Both the position numbers and the translations under genes were made by a program. A DNA stretch of 28,758 nucleotides from Pseudomonadota bacterium (GTDB taxonomy: Bacteria; Desulfobacterota; Desulfovibrionia; Desulfovibrionales; Desulfovibrionaceae): contig JAEYOJ010000001.1 of assembly GCA_023411815.1 (NCBI GenBank), positions 1 through 28,758 on the forward strand, in the 5' to 3' direction. A model generated the notes under the pieces. The model was not told the DNA's origin and did no database searches. It saw only the letters and a program-made list of their open reading frames with translations. Positions 8,476 to 15,163 of the stretch are shown here, piece by piece. Position 1 is the stretch's first letter. Each line of letters starts with the position of its first letter.

Positions 8476-8540
8476 TGAGAGAGGGCGCGGCCCTCTCTCA
8501 AACTCTCTCCCGCCAGGGAGCGGCGTTCTCTGGACCCACC
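8476..8540 (+). repeat. Two-hairpin extragenic element, copy A
   Basis: First stem TGAGAGAGGGC-GCG-GCCCTCTCTCA (8476-8500, 11 bp). A linker reading AACTCTCTCCCG follows, then a second stem CCAGGGA-GCGGCGT-TCTCTGG (8513-8533, 7 bp with one G-T pair), ending in ACCCACC (8534-8540). It lies just after the receiver-Hpt stop codon and may end its transcript. Confidence 0.6.
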
Positions 8541-8606
8541 TTTATTGGTTGCATTTGCAATGTGCCGTAGCGCGCTCCATGCACACATGGCGCCGGCAAG
8601 ATACAT

Positions 8607-8670
8607 CGTGGGTGCAGGGGCGCGTCCGCCCCTGCTGGGAGGAGTTCGAGGAGGGTGTAAGCTCGCACCC
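8607..8670 (-). repeat. Two-hairpin extragenic element, copy B (inverted)
   Basis: Read on the minus strand it has the same plan as copy A: first stem GGGTG...CACCC (8653-8670), linker with GAACTCCTCCCA, second stem GCAGGGGCG-GACG-CGCCCCTGC (8614-8635), ending in ACCCACG (8607-8613). The linker and the CAGGG and ACCCAC motifs match copy A, while the stems differ in sequence but keep pairing. The two copies face each other. Confidence 0.6.
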
Positions 8671-8686
8671 ATTTTGAGAAATTCTG

Positions 8687-8725
8687 TCACCCAACCTGAG
8701 AAACTCCATTTCTCAGGTTGGGTGA
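8687..8725. terminator. 17-bp perfect palindromic stem-loop
   Basis: TCACCCAACCTGAGAAA (8687-8703), loop CTCCA, then the exact reverse complement (8709-8725). It lies about 50 nt after the methyltransferase stop codon and has no T-run on either strand. A bidirectional transcription stop or protein-binding palindrome are both possible. The related TGAGAAA at 8675 lies 22 bp from the copy in the stem. Confidence 0.5.
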
Positions 8726-8777
8726 TCAACTCTACGTCCTTATCTGGGAAGTGGATCTCGAATAGTCACCGATCACA

Positions 8778-9512
8778 TTATTCCTTCATGGCCTCCGTCA
8801 GTCGTTGGGCGGCGATGGAGGCGTATTCGGGGGACAGCTCGATGCCGATGAAACTCCGTCCTGTCTGGAGGCAGGCCACGCCGGTGCTGCCGCTTCCTGC
8901 GAAGGGGTCCAGCACCGTGCAGCCCGGCTGCGTGACTTCGAGGAGGTCCTTCAGCAGGGGCACGGGTTTTTCGGTCAGGTGCACCTTGCGGCTGGTGTTG
9001 ACGTTGTGCCGGTATATACCTGGTAGGCACTGGCGCGTGTGCGTAATGGGCTTGCCTTTGCTGCCGGTGACGATGAACTCCGCGTCACGCTTGAAGTCTC
9101 CCAGGACCGGACGGGCGCTGGGTTTGTGCCAGGTGATGATGCCTCTCCACATCCAGCCGGCCGCCTGCACGGCATCGGTCATGACTGGCAGTTGCCGCCA
9201 GTCGCTGAAGACCATGAGCCGGGCTCCATCTCGGGCTATGCGCAGGCATTCCGCGAGCCAAAGCGAGGCCCACAAGGCAAAAGAGCGCTGGTCGCGGTTG
9301 TCGCCGAGCATGGCCGGATAGCGCCGCTTGGTTGAGCCGTGCTGATACTTCTGGGCCGGGTCCGCCTGCCGGGCGGACAAGGACAAGCCGCCGCTCGAAT
9401 AGGGCGGATCGGTCAGGATCGTATCCACGGAACCGCCAGAAAGCGTGCCAAGAACACTCAAAGCCTCACCTTCGTGCAGCGTGATGCGATCAGAAGCAAG
9501 AAGCGTGGTCAT
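8778..9512 (-). CDS. Prophage DNA methyltransferase (beta class, DPPY) in the mom position
   Basis: About 244 aa. Motif IV DPPY comes near the N-terminus (residues 35-38 from this start) and the AdoMet-binding motif FAGSGSTG near the C-terminus (about 204-211), the beta-class order; HLTEKP precedes motif I. DPPY suggests adenine-N6 methylation, though N4-cytosine cannot be excluded. There is no endonuclease partner, so it is an orphan enzyme probably protecting phage DNA from host restriction. It follows com directly and overlaps it by 23 nt, the place where Mu carries mom. The ATG at 9512 has GGGG 6 nt upstream; an in-frame ATG at 9524 has poorer SD spacing. A hairpin over this region could make translation depend on Com. 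Recognition site unknown. Confidence 0.88.
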   Translation of the reverse strand: MTTLLASDRITLHEGEALSVLGTLSGGSVDTILTDPPYSSGGLSLSARQADPAQKYQHGSTKRRYPAMLGDNRDQRSFALWASLWLAECLRIARDGARLMVFSDWRQLPVMTDAVQAAGWMWRGIITWHKPSARPVLGDFKRDAEFIVTGSKGKPITHTRQCLPGIYRHNVNTSRKVHLTEKPVPLLKDLLEVTQPGCTVLDPFAGSGSTGVACLQTGRSFIGIELSPEYASIAAQRLTEAMKE

Positions 9513-9666
9513 GCTGAACCCCATTCCGAGGCTCGGGGCCTTCTGGTTTGGGGCTCTCGGCCCTCACATGGTTGATCGTCTTGCAGCGGGGACACTTGAT
9601 GACAAGCTCTGCCGCGCTGCCTTTGGCCAACAGCCTATCACACTTACCGCATCGTAATTCCCTCAT
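9490..9666 (-). CDS. com: Com-like zinc-finger translational regulator
   Basis: 58 aa. The N-terminal half carries CGKC (Cys6, Cys9) and CPRC (Cys25, Cys28), a CX2C-X15-CX2C zinc finger in the frame RELRCGKCDRLLAKG...IKCPRCKTINHVRAE that matches the Mu Com family. In Mu, Com binds the com-mom mRNA and opens the mom start site. Here the last 23 nt overlap the methyltransferase start, the same type of overlap as com-mom in Mu. The Met at 9666 begins the conserved region; a longer frame to 9813 reads through strong inverted repeats and is unlikely to be translated. The SD (AAGGA) is very close to the ATG, so initiation may be weak. The C-terminal tail is His/Pro-rich. Confidence 0.85.
   Translation of the reverse strand: MRELRCGKCDRLLAKGSAAELVIKCPRCKTINHVRAESPKPEGPEPRNGVQHDHASCF
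9519..9538 (-). promoter_or_regulatory. Hairpin over the methyltransferase ribosome binding site
   Basis: In the minus-strand RNA, CCCC (9538-9535) can pair with GGGG (9522-9519), enclosing CCGA-GCC-UCGG. The GGGG is also the best SD for the ATG at 9512. Pairing would hide the SD, as the mom start is hidden in Mu until Com binds. Pairing read by eye; competing folds not evaluated. Confidence 0.4.
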
Positions 9667-9716
9667 ATCCTTGGTGTAGTATTGTTGCGCCTCATCCGCC
9701 GCCCTGGTAAAGGTTG

Positions 9717-9811
9717 TGACCCCTCGCGCGAGGGTTCGGAGCAGCGGTTTCGGCCGTGGGCCGGTGTTCCAGCACCGGGTCGGTGGGGCGCTGCAACGCC
9801 CCGCCTGCTCC
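9717..9811 (-). other. Multi-stem structured element upstream of com
   Basis: A 160-bp gap separates the fibre-assembly gene from com. In it an outer stem GGAGCAG/CTGCTCC (9738-9744 with 9805-9811) encloses GGGGCG-CTGCAA-CGCCCC (9785-9802) and CCGGTG-TTCCAG-CACCGG (9761-9778), and CCCTC-GCGC-GAGGG (9721-9734) stands beside it. The nested arrangement suggests a folded leader RNA or an untranslated RNA, or a terminator/attenuator before com. It is not a tRNA: loop sizes and the T-loop do not fit. Strand assigned from the direction of transcription of the late operon. Confidence 0.45.
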
Positions 9812-9825
9812 ACTCGTCTAATTTC

Positions 9826-10317
9826 TTAATTCGGTTCCACCGGCCACGACACGGCCGGATCCTCCGGGCCTTCCCACGGGAATCCCTCCTGCTGCGGCAG
9901 ATCGCGCAAGGCCTGGCGGTAGGCCATCCAAGCGGCCCGCTCGACCTCCGCGAGGGGGTAATCAGGCATAATGAGGTAGTCGCAGGCCGCCAGTCGCTTA
10001 TCCCGCTCGACGCGGACGCGCTCGCCGCGCGCCTCGGGGCTGTTGTACTCGGCCAGGCGCGCGGCTTCGGCTGCGGCGGCCTCGGCTGCAAGGCGGGCCG
10101 TCTCCTGCTCCCATAGCGCTACATATGGTGCGACATCCTCGGCGTAGTCTTCCGGAGCAAGCGGATGGTTGATGTCATCCAGCCACTCCATGTGTCCCGC
10201 GCCATTGTGCCATTGGATCGCGTGGAGGGTGGCCGGAGCGGCATATTCCAATCGCAGGGGCATGCCATCCACGACGATGATCTGGTCGGACGGCACGACA
10301 ACGACATGCTCTCTCAT
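9826..10317 (-). CDS. Tail fibre assembly protein (chaperone)
   Basis: 163 aa, directly after the tail fibre gene (11-nt gap), the usual place for a Mu gpU-type fibre assembly protein. The C-terminal third reads RDKRLAACDYLIMPDYPL then AAWMAYRQALRDLP and ends with a Trp-Pro element, a pattern common to phage tail-assembly chaperones. The middle is an Ala-rich helix (LAAEAAAAEAARLAEY) likely to be a coiled coil. SD GGGAGA lies about 4 nt upstream. Its client would be the adjacent fibre, which is frameshifted, so it may now have no full-length partner. Confidence 0.8.
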   Translation of the reverse strand: MREHVVVVPSDQIIVVDGMPLRLEYAAPATLHAIQWHNGAGHMEWLDDINHPLAPEDYAEDVAPYVALWEQETARLAAEAAAAEAARLAEYNSPEARGERVRVERDKRLAACDYLIMPDYPLAEVERAAWMAYRQALRDLPQQEGFPWEGPEDPAVSWPVEPN

Positions 10318-10328
10318 GGTTTCTCCCG

Positions 10329-11284
10329 TTACAGCTTCATGATGAAGGCCAGGGCATAGAATGGCGGAAGGTTTTCAAACTCGGCAGTGGTTGCGGTATG
10401 GGTGTGGCCTGGGTCGGTAATGCCGTGAGCGTGCGCGCCTGATCCACCGGCACCATAGGTGCCGAAGTTATGCGTGCCCGTTGTTCCGCCTCTGTCGGCT
10501 CCGCCGTTGCCGCCATCGTTGTCATCCGACGGGACGGTGTGGGCATGCCAGGGCATGGTCGTGGTGCTGATAGTCGTGCCCTGGACGCTGACCCCGGTTC
10601 CGGCATTGCTTATGCTGATGGAAGGAGTGACGACGGATGCGCCGCCGATGTCGCCAGCTCCGTAGCTGTCACCAGCTCCCACGACAAACCTGTCGCGCAG
10701 ATCCGGCGTGCCGTTTTGGCCATTGCAAAGCGCCCAGCCTTGGGGAACTGCGTCAATCACGCCGGACCACATGATGATTCCACCGGGCGGCACACTACCG
10801 TGCGCAGTCATGTCCGCCTCATGATTCTGCCTGGCAGCCGCTTCGGCGGCGACCAGCTCCATAACTTCCACGATTTCCGCATCCACATAAGCCCGGCTGG
10901 CCGTGGCGATTGCCGGGTCGATGCGGATGGGCGTGGATTCGGCGCTGGTTTTCTCGATGATGATGCGGATGAGCAGCTCCTTGCCCACGCCTTCGATCAA
11001 CTGCGGCTTGTAAGTCTCTGGCATCTTGGCGACGACGATCAGGTCCCCGCCGGAGTCGAACAGGCCGGCCTCGCGCACGGTCCAACCGCCGATGTTCGTG
11101 GGGACGACCGCCTCTATAATGACGTAGGCCGGATTGTTGGGATCGACCTCCAGGCGGGTGACGCCGCCGCGCCGTTTCCGTCGCCCACGGCCAAGTGGGT
11201 CAGGGTGATCTGCGGGCCGCCGGCCAGGTTGTTGGCCTCCTTGTTGCGGCCGGTGCGCGTCCATACGGTGCCGTATTGAGCCAT
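10329..11284 (-). pseudogene. Tail fibre gene broken by a frameshift near 11165
   Basis: Starts at 11284 (AGGAGG, 4-nt gap) as MAQYGTVWTRTG...THLAVGDGNG, the N-terminus of gpH-type fibres (DUF3751). Just after GDGNGAA the frame moves off and stops at 11114 after 56 aa. The expected continuation (VTRLEVDPNNPAYVIIE, then NIGGWTVREAGLFD, PETYKPQL) is found in the -1 frame and runs to 10329. Compared with P2 gpH, about 18-20 residues between GDG and the TRLEVDP region are missing, so a small deletion of 3n+1 nt (for example 58) fits better than programmed shifting. The C-terminus is a tail-collar domain (GGIIMWSG...GWALCNGQNGTPDLRDRFVVGAG) with Gly/His-rich AHAHGITDPGHTHT near the tip, ending FYALAFIMKL. 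Sequencing error is an alternative for a frame slip but would not explain the missing residues. Confidence 0.8.
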
Positions 11285-11293
11285 GTCCCCTCC

Positions 11294-11944
11294 TCAGAGC
11301 GGGTTGACGGTGAGATATTCACAGGTCTGGCAGGCCGCGCGCAGGAACAGGGGCGAGGTCAGCGCCAGGTCCGTGGGAGATCTGGGATAGACTTCGACGG
11401 TTTCGCCCAGCAGCGCCGTGGCCGCCGTGGACTGCGGGCCTTGCGCCGTGATGGAAACCTCGATCCCGGCCAGCTTGGCCGAGGCGCGCTTCTGGTCATT
11501 CAAAACCCACTCGAAGAGTGCGTAGGCCGGTTCGTCGAGGCGGGCTTTGGACTCAAGCAGGCAGCGGAACTCGGTCCAGCGCTCGGGGGCTTCGGAGCGC
11601 AGGTTGTGGACGGTCGCGGTGATGAAGCCGTAGTGGGCCAGGATCTTGGGCAGGCCGGCCTGTTTGCCACCCAGAAGTGACCAAGCGTAGGCGTTGACCA
11701 CGCGAGAGCGGAAGCGCTCGGCGTCCTCGATGGGATGCCGTCGCAAGCCCCTGCTGCGGCCGTGCTCCTCGACGAACTCCGGGGCGCATGTTTCAGGGTT
11801 GAACTGCTCACGCAGCCAGAGCATGTCCTGGCGCGCCTGGTCCAGGCTTTCGGCCGCGCCCCTGACCAGCACGGCCAGCGGCCCGCCGACCAAGAGAAGC
11901 GGCCAGCGCAGGGTCTGCGTGAAGTATCGCCAGAACAGGCCCAT
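11294..11944 (-). CDS. Tail protein I (gpI/Mu gp48-like)
   Basis: 216 aa between gpJ and the tail fibre, the conserved place of P2 gpI/Mu gp48, a baseplate-periphery protein that links to the fibres. Contains WLREQFNPETCAPEFVEEHGRSRGL, resembling the Trp/Leu-rich N-terminal region of gpI proteins (LPWLAWALSVD-type), followed by RFRSRVVNAYAWSLLGGKQAGLPKIL, the conserved kHrGT-like segment. The start at 11944 comes 2 nt after the gpJ stop, suggesting coupling. Confidence 0.75.
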   Translation of the reverse strand: MGLFWRYFTQTLRWPLLLVGGPLAVLVRGAAESLDQARQDMLWLREQFNPETCAPEFVEEHGRSRGLRRHPIEDAERFRSRVVNAYAWSLLGGKQAGLPKILAHYGFITATVHNLRSEAPERWTEFRCLLESKARLDEPAYALFEWVLNDQKRASAKLAGIEVSITAQGPQSTAATALLGETVEVYPRSPTDLALTSPLFLRAACQTCEYLTVNPL

Positions 11945-11945
11945 G

Positions 11946-13100
11946 CTACGCCCCGGCCGCCCAGCTCGTGGTGACCGTCAGGGACTGGAGCACGGCCAGC
12001 CCGTCGGCCGGCACGTCCACATCAAAGGCCGGACTGGTCCAGAGCACGCGCTTGACCCCGGCGATGCTGCGCAGCTGCACGATCATGAGGTCGCGGGTCA
12101 GGTCCTCGCCGATGGCCAGGGGCGCGACGCCCTCCACGGCCGCATCCGGCTTGAACAGGGCGCGCAGGCGCTCTTCGGCCCGGGCCTGAATGGCCGAGGC
12201 GTCGCCGCTGACCAGTTCCAGCTGTACGTCAACGGCCACGGGCACTTCCATGGGAGCCTTGACCAACACGTCGTCGTTCTGGGGCCGGTCCGCTTCGATG
12301 CGCGCGGCGACCGCGTCCAGCAGCTCCTGCGTGGGCAGGCCGGCCGCGCCGGTGATGACCACGTCCACGCTGCCCTGGCCGCGCGGATGCTGGTCCAGCA
12401 CGGTGACCGAGGCCACGCCGGGCACCTCCAGCGCCCAGGCCTGGTAGGCGTACTTGGTCAGGCCGTTGCGGGCGAGCCAGGCCAGGCTGTAGCGGGCGCG
12501 CAGGCTTTCGTCACCCTCCCTGTCCGCGCCTTCGCTGGTCAGCCAGCCGGCGCGGTTTTCGACAAAGTCCACGCCCTGCACCGGCGTGACCAGCTCGGAA
12601 ATCTGGCCGGGCGTGACGTTCGCGGCCGCGCCGTACTCCTCGGCCTCCACCGGCACGGCCAGCTCGGTATGGCCGGCCGGCAGCACGACGTCTTGCGTCG
12701 TCACAAAGCGGTAGACCTGGCCGGCGGCGTCGGGCGGCGTGCGCAGGATGCGCCCGGCCGGAATGCGCACGTTGCCGGAGGTGTTAACGCGCGCGAAGTG
12801 GACCTGGCCACGAGCCTTGGTGGCCACGCGGCGCGTGACATTGACCTGCCCGCACCAGAGGTCGAGCCACAAGCCCGTGGCTGTGCTCGGAAAGGCCTGC
12901 TTCAGAACGAGAGCCAGGAACAGGTAGAGCTGGAAGAGGCCCCAGCACCACAGCTCGATCATGCCGCGCACGACGCCCTTGTTGAGGTTCAGGCGGCGCG
13001 GAAGGAGGCCCTTGGCCACGTACTCTTCCTGGACCTCCTCGATGCGGCCAAACATGTCGGCGCGGATCTCGTCGAGGGTTTTGCTAACCGGGATGGACAT
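11946..13100 (-). CDS. Baseplate J-like protein (gpJ/Mu gp47)
   Basis: 384 aa, baseplate wedge component. The N-terminus SIPVSKTLDEIRADMFGRIEEV and the central GTEYGAAANVTPGQI-like stretch (EEYGAAANVTPGQISELVTPVQG), followed by RAGWLTSEGADREGDESLRARY, are the hallmark of the Baseplate_J family (normally G..GNV..G.I, then G.D.E.DE.LR.R). The C-terminal GVAPLAIGEDLTRDLMIVQLRSIAGVKRV is also typical. Start overlaps gpW by 17 nt; no strong SD, so probably translated by coupling. Confidence 0.88.
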   Translation of the reverse strand: MSIPVSKTLDEIRADMFGRIEEVQEEYVAKGLLPRRLNLNKGVVRGMIELWCWGLFQLYLFLALVLKQAFPSTATGLWLDLWCGQVNVTRRVATKARGQVHFARVNTSGNVRIPAGRILRTPPDAAGQVYRFVTTQDVVLPAGHTELAVPVEAEEYGAAANVTPGQISELVTPVQGVDFVENRAGWLTSEGADREGDESLRARYSLAWLARNGLTKYAYQAWALEVPGVASVTVLDQHPRGQGSVDVVITGAAGLPTQELLDAVAARIEADRPQNDDVLVKAPMEVPVAVDVQLELVSGDASAIQARAEERLRALFKPDAAVEGVAPLAIGEDLTRDLMIVQLRSIAGVKRVLWTSPAFDVDVPADGLAVLQSLTVTTSWAAGA

Positions 13101-13512
13101 CGCTCAACACCGCCTCGATTTTGCCGTTGCCGACTTCCAAGACCAGGTTGTTGCGGTGATCCTCGCCCACGAATATCCAGCTCGCCTCAAGCGTGACCGT
13201 TTTTTCATCCCAGTTGAGAATCGCCGCCGTAACACTCATGGGCTGCACGCGCGGATCAATGGCCACGCGGCGGCGCACCTCGGCCTCCAGGGCCATGCGG
13301 CTTGCTTGCGTCGATTCCTCCTGGACCCATTCATGGATCAGGGAGCCGAATTCCAGGTCGTAGAATAGCGAGCCAAGCGGAGTGCGCAGGCGCAGCAGGA
13401 TGTCCTGCACACCGGTCTGCGCGCCATCGGTGAGCAGCAGTTCGCCGTTTGCCGCGACCTTGGGCTGCTGGCCCGCGTCGAGGGTGATGTCCTGGCCGAA
13501 GATGTCGCTCAT
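13084..13512 (-). CDS. Baseplate protein gpW/gp25-like (Mu gp46)
   Basis: 142 aa. DIFGQDITLDAGQQPKVAANGELLLTDG precedes VQDILLRLRTPLGSLFYDLEFGSLI, the gp25/gpW lysozyme-like fold signature (iL.lL.T..GE....p.fGs.l). The start Met at 13512 was chosen because the longer frame upstream is the shadow of the 61-aa gene. It begins 1 nt after that gene's stop (TAAGATG), so coupled translation is likely. Confidence 0.85.
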   Translation of the reverse strand: MSDIFGQDITLDAGQQPKVAANGELLLTDGAQTGVQDILLRLRTPLGSLFYDLEFGSLIHEWVQEESTQASRMALEAEVRRRVAIDPRVQPMSVTAAILNWDEKTVTLEASWIFVGEDHRNNLVLEVGNGKIEAVLSDVHPG

Positions 13513-13513
13513 C

Positions 13514-13699
13514 TTACTTGTGGGCCGTGGCCGGCGGGTTGGTCGGCGTGCCGCCGATGTCCTCGATAAAGGGCACTTCCTCGCAGACTGCCTCGCAGAT
13601 GGCCCGCACCAGCTCCACAAGGTGCTCGTGGCCCGTATCAAATTTGTCGCTGAGCTTGCTCAGTGCCCGCTGGGTCACGCGATTCGCGTCAACTGCCAT
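13514..13699 (-). CDS. Small phage protein between spike and gpW (61 aa, unknown)
   Basis: 61 aa with a convincing SD (AAGGAG, 5-nt gap) right after the spike gene and touching gpW. The sequence starts MAVDANRVTQRALSKLSDK and is mostly helical (HEHLVELVRAICEAVCEEVPF), ending in a Pro/Thr-rich tail. No family recognised. The location inside the baseplate cluster and the tight spacing argue that it is real and structural or an assembly factor. Confidence 0.7.
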   Translation of the reverse strand: MAVDANRVTQRALSKLSDKFDTGHEHLVELVRAICEAVCEEVPFIEDIGGTPTNPPATAHK

Positions 13700-13701
13700 G
13701 G

Positions 13702-14331
13702 CTACTCCTTGCTGGCCAGCACGGTGCTGGATTTGTCGATGTGCGGCAGGCCGGTCAGGGCGCAGATGCACTGTTGCGTGACCACGCCGGAAACCGGGCC
13801 GGCGGTCTTGTGCGTGATGGTGCCGCCGGCTTCCACGCGCACGTCGCCCTCGACCTTGACCAGCCAGTCGCCGCCGATTTCCGCCTCGGCGTTGGCCGGC
13901 GTGACGTGCAGGATGCGCTTGCCCGCGTCGATCTTGATGTACGTGTCCGCATCGGCCTGGATGATGAAGCCGTCCAGTTCGCAGGCCGGGGCCTTGCCCT
14001 CGGGCCAGCGGAAGTTCGAGATGTGTGGAAAGTTCGGGTCGCCGTCGTAGTAGGCCAGGTCGCAGATGACGCCCACGCGCGGCGGACAGACCACGCCGCG
14101 CTCCGGCCCGGCCCACAGGATGGGAATGCTGACTCGCGGGATGACCGGCTCGGCCGGGTCCTCGGATTCGTCGTTGCGAAGCGGCCGCACGTCGCAAAGG
14201 TATTTGCCGTCCGAGGCGTAGGCCTTGACCACGCGGGCCTTGCGCACCACGCGGTAGTAGCGGCGCAGATCCGGCATGCAGATCTCCACGGCGCGCCTGA
14301 GCAGCTCGCGCAGCTGGCGCAGGTCATTCAT
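13702..14331 (-). CDS. Baseplate assembly/spike protein gpV (Mu gp45-like)
   Basis: 209 aa. The first part (RYYRVVRKARVVKAYASDGKYLCDVRPL) is an OB-fold-like N-terminus, and PRVSIPILWAGPERGVVCPP with VGVICDLAYYDGDPNFPHI resembles the gpV/gp45 core. The C-terminal half is a repetitive beta region with AEIGGDWLVKVEGDVRVEAGGTITHKTAG, fitting the beta-helical spike that pierces the outer membrane. It overlaps the hub gene by 8 nt; SD GGAGA is 5 nt upstream. No His-x-His iron-binding tip of the Mu gp45/P2 gpV type is obvious at the C-terminus (ends GLPHIDKSSTVLASKE). Confidence 0.83.
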   Translation of the reverse strand: MNDLRQLRELLRRAVEICMPDLRRYYRVVRKARVVKAYASDGKYLCDVRPLRNDESEDPAEPVIPRVSIPILWAGPERGVVCPPRVGVICDLAYYDGDPNFPHISNFRWPEGKAPACELDGFIIQADADTYIKIDAGKRILHVTPANAEAEIGGDWLVKVEGDVRVEAGGTITHKTAGPVSGVVTQQCICALTGLPHIDKSSTVLASKE

Positions 14332-15163
14332 GCTCGTCTCCGTAGAAAAGGTGCGTTCTGGCGCTGCCCGGCGTGATCTCGTGCACCACGCGCAAGGCGC
14401 GGATCTGCTCGTCGATGGATCGGCGCTCGTCGCGCAGGCGAAACAGCCGGGAGTGGCGCATGGACGGCAGCAGGAAGGTTTCCACGCGGCTCAAGGCCGC
14501 CGGGCCGCTGGCGGGTTCGTGCCGGATGAGCCCGGCGCGCGTGGCGATGGCCGGAACGCTGCCGGCTTCGTCCCCCGGCTCCTCGAAGTCGCCCCAGTTG
14601 ACCGCGCCCGAAGCGTCCATCCACAGCGCCCAGCGGCGCATGTCCTGGCCGGTTGCGCGTTGCACCGTGTGCGCGGCCTGCCTGGCCAGCTGCCAGGGCG
14701 CGACACCGCTTGCCACGAAGTGGCGAAGCATCATGCCCGGCGAGTCTATGCGGCGAAGTGGCAGGCCGGCCTGACGCACGGCCGCGCGCACGATGGCCTC
14801 GGGCGATTCGTCCAGCCAGGTCTGGCTGATGAGCGTTTCAACAAGCAGAAGCTCCGGGCCGAGCACGCGCACCAGCACCTGGTCCTTGCTCGGGCCGGCC
14901 ATGACCCCGCCCACAGTGCCACGCCAGGTGGCCGGCGTTTGGTCCCGGTAGCCAAGCTGGATCTCGGCGGCGTCACCGCGCGTAAGCGTCCGGCCCACCT
15001 CGCCGGCCGGGTCGGGCAGCACCAGGCTGGCCAGGGTCAGCGGCTGGTGGCGCGTTGAGTCGATGGTAAGGCGCGGGCAGCGCAGGACGGCCAGGCGGCC
15101 CAGGCGGATGCGCATCCCCAGGCCGGATAAAGCGCCGGATATGGTGCCGGATATGGCCGTCAT
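14324..15163 (-). CDS. Baseplate hub protein (gpD/Mu gp44-like)
   Basis: 279 aa, shorter than Mu gp44 (about 380). The order tape measure, small tail protein, this gene, spike marks it as the hub. Readable parts: an N-terminal beta domain ending RGDAAEIQLGYRDQTPATWRGTVGGV, then a helical segment with ESPEAIVRAAVRQAGLPL and LARQAAHTVQRATGQDMRRWALWMDASGAVNWGDF, as in hub proteins that bind the spike. ATGA overlap with the gene upstream. Function from position and general pattern, since sequence similarity by eye is modest. Confidence 0.72.
   Translation of the reverse strand: MTAISGTISGALSGLGMRIRLGRLAVLRCPRLTIDSTRHQPLTLASLVLPDPAGEVGRTLTRGDAAEIQLGYRDQTPATWRGTVGGVMAGPSKDQVLVRVLGPELLLVETLISQTWLDESPEAIVRAAVRQAGLPLRRIDSPGMMLRHFVASGVAPWQLARQAAHTVQRATGQDMRRWALWMDASGAVNWGDFEEPGDEAGSVPAIATRAGLIRHEPASGPAALSRVETFLLPSMRHSRLFRLRDERRSIDEQIRALRVVHEITPGSARTHLFYGDEHE

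Larger units (their letters stand above)
8423..8777. other. Host-prophage junction region
   Basis: 355 bp without a credible gene between the last host gene (plus) and the last prophage gene (minus). It holds two inverted copies of a two-hairpin element and a 17-bp perfect palindromic stem, all listed separately. Because com-methyltransferase genes sit at the right end of Mu-type genomes, the right attachment end should fall here. The hairpin elements look like chromosome-type extragenic sequences, which would push the end into 8726-8777, but I cannot fix it without the left end or an empty-site genome. AT-rich TTGCATTTGCAATGTGC (8548-8564) is another possible end-binding sequence. Confidence 0.45.

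Noticed and set aside
8423..8777. Exact attachment end and 5-bp duplication
   Set aside because: The left end is outside the window and several TG starts fit; any precise call would be a guess.
8545..9335. Plus-strand open frames opposite the methyltransferase
   Set aside because: The minus frame has DPPY and FAGSGSTG; the plus frames lack motifs and begin inside a hairpin element.
8778..9666. A mom gene next to com
   Set aside because: The gene is an AdoMet-dependent methyltransferase by its motifs, not the Mom acyl-adding enzyme.
9717..9811. tRNA-like cloverleaf (7-bp outer stem with inner hairpins)
   Set aside because: Inner stems have 6-nt loops rather than the 7-nt anticodon and T loops, there is no TTCRA-type T-loop, and the D-arm is missing. 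Kept only as a structured element.
10329..11284. Programmed frameshift in the tail fibre
   Set aside because: No slippery heptamer is in the correct phase at the junction and conserved residues are missing, which points to deletion.
10329..11284. Diversity-generating retroelement target in the collar domain
   Set aside because: No reverse transcriptase, template repeat or matching variable repeat in the window.
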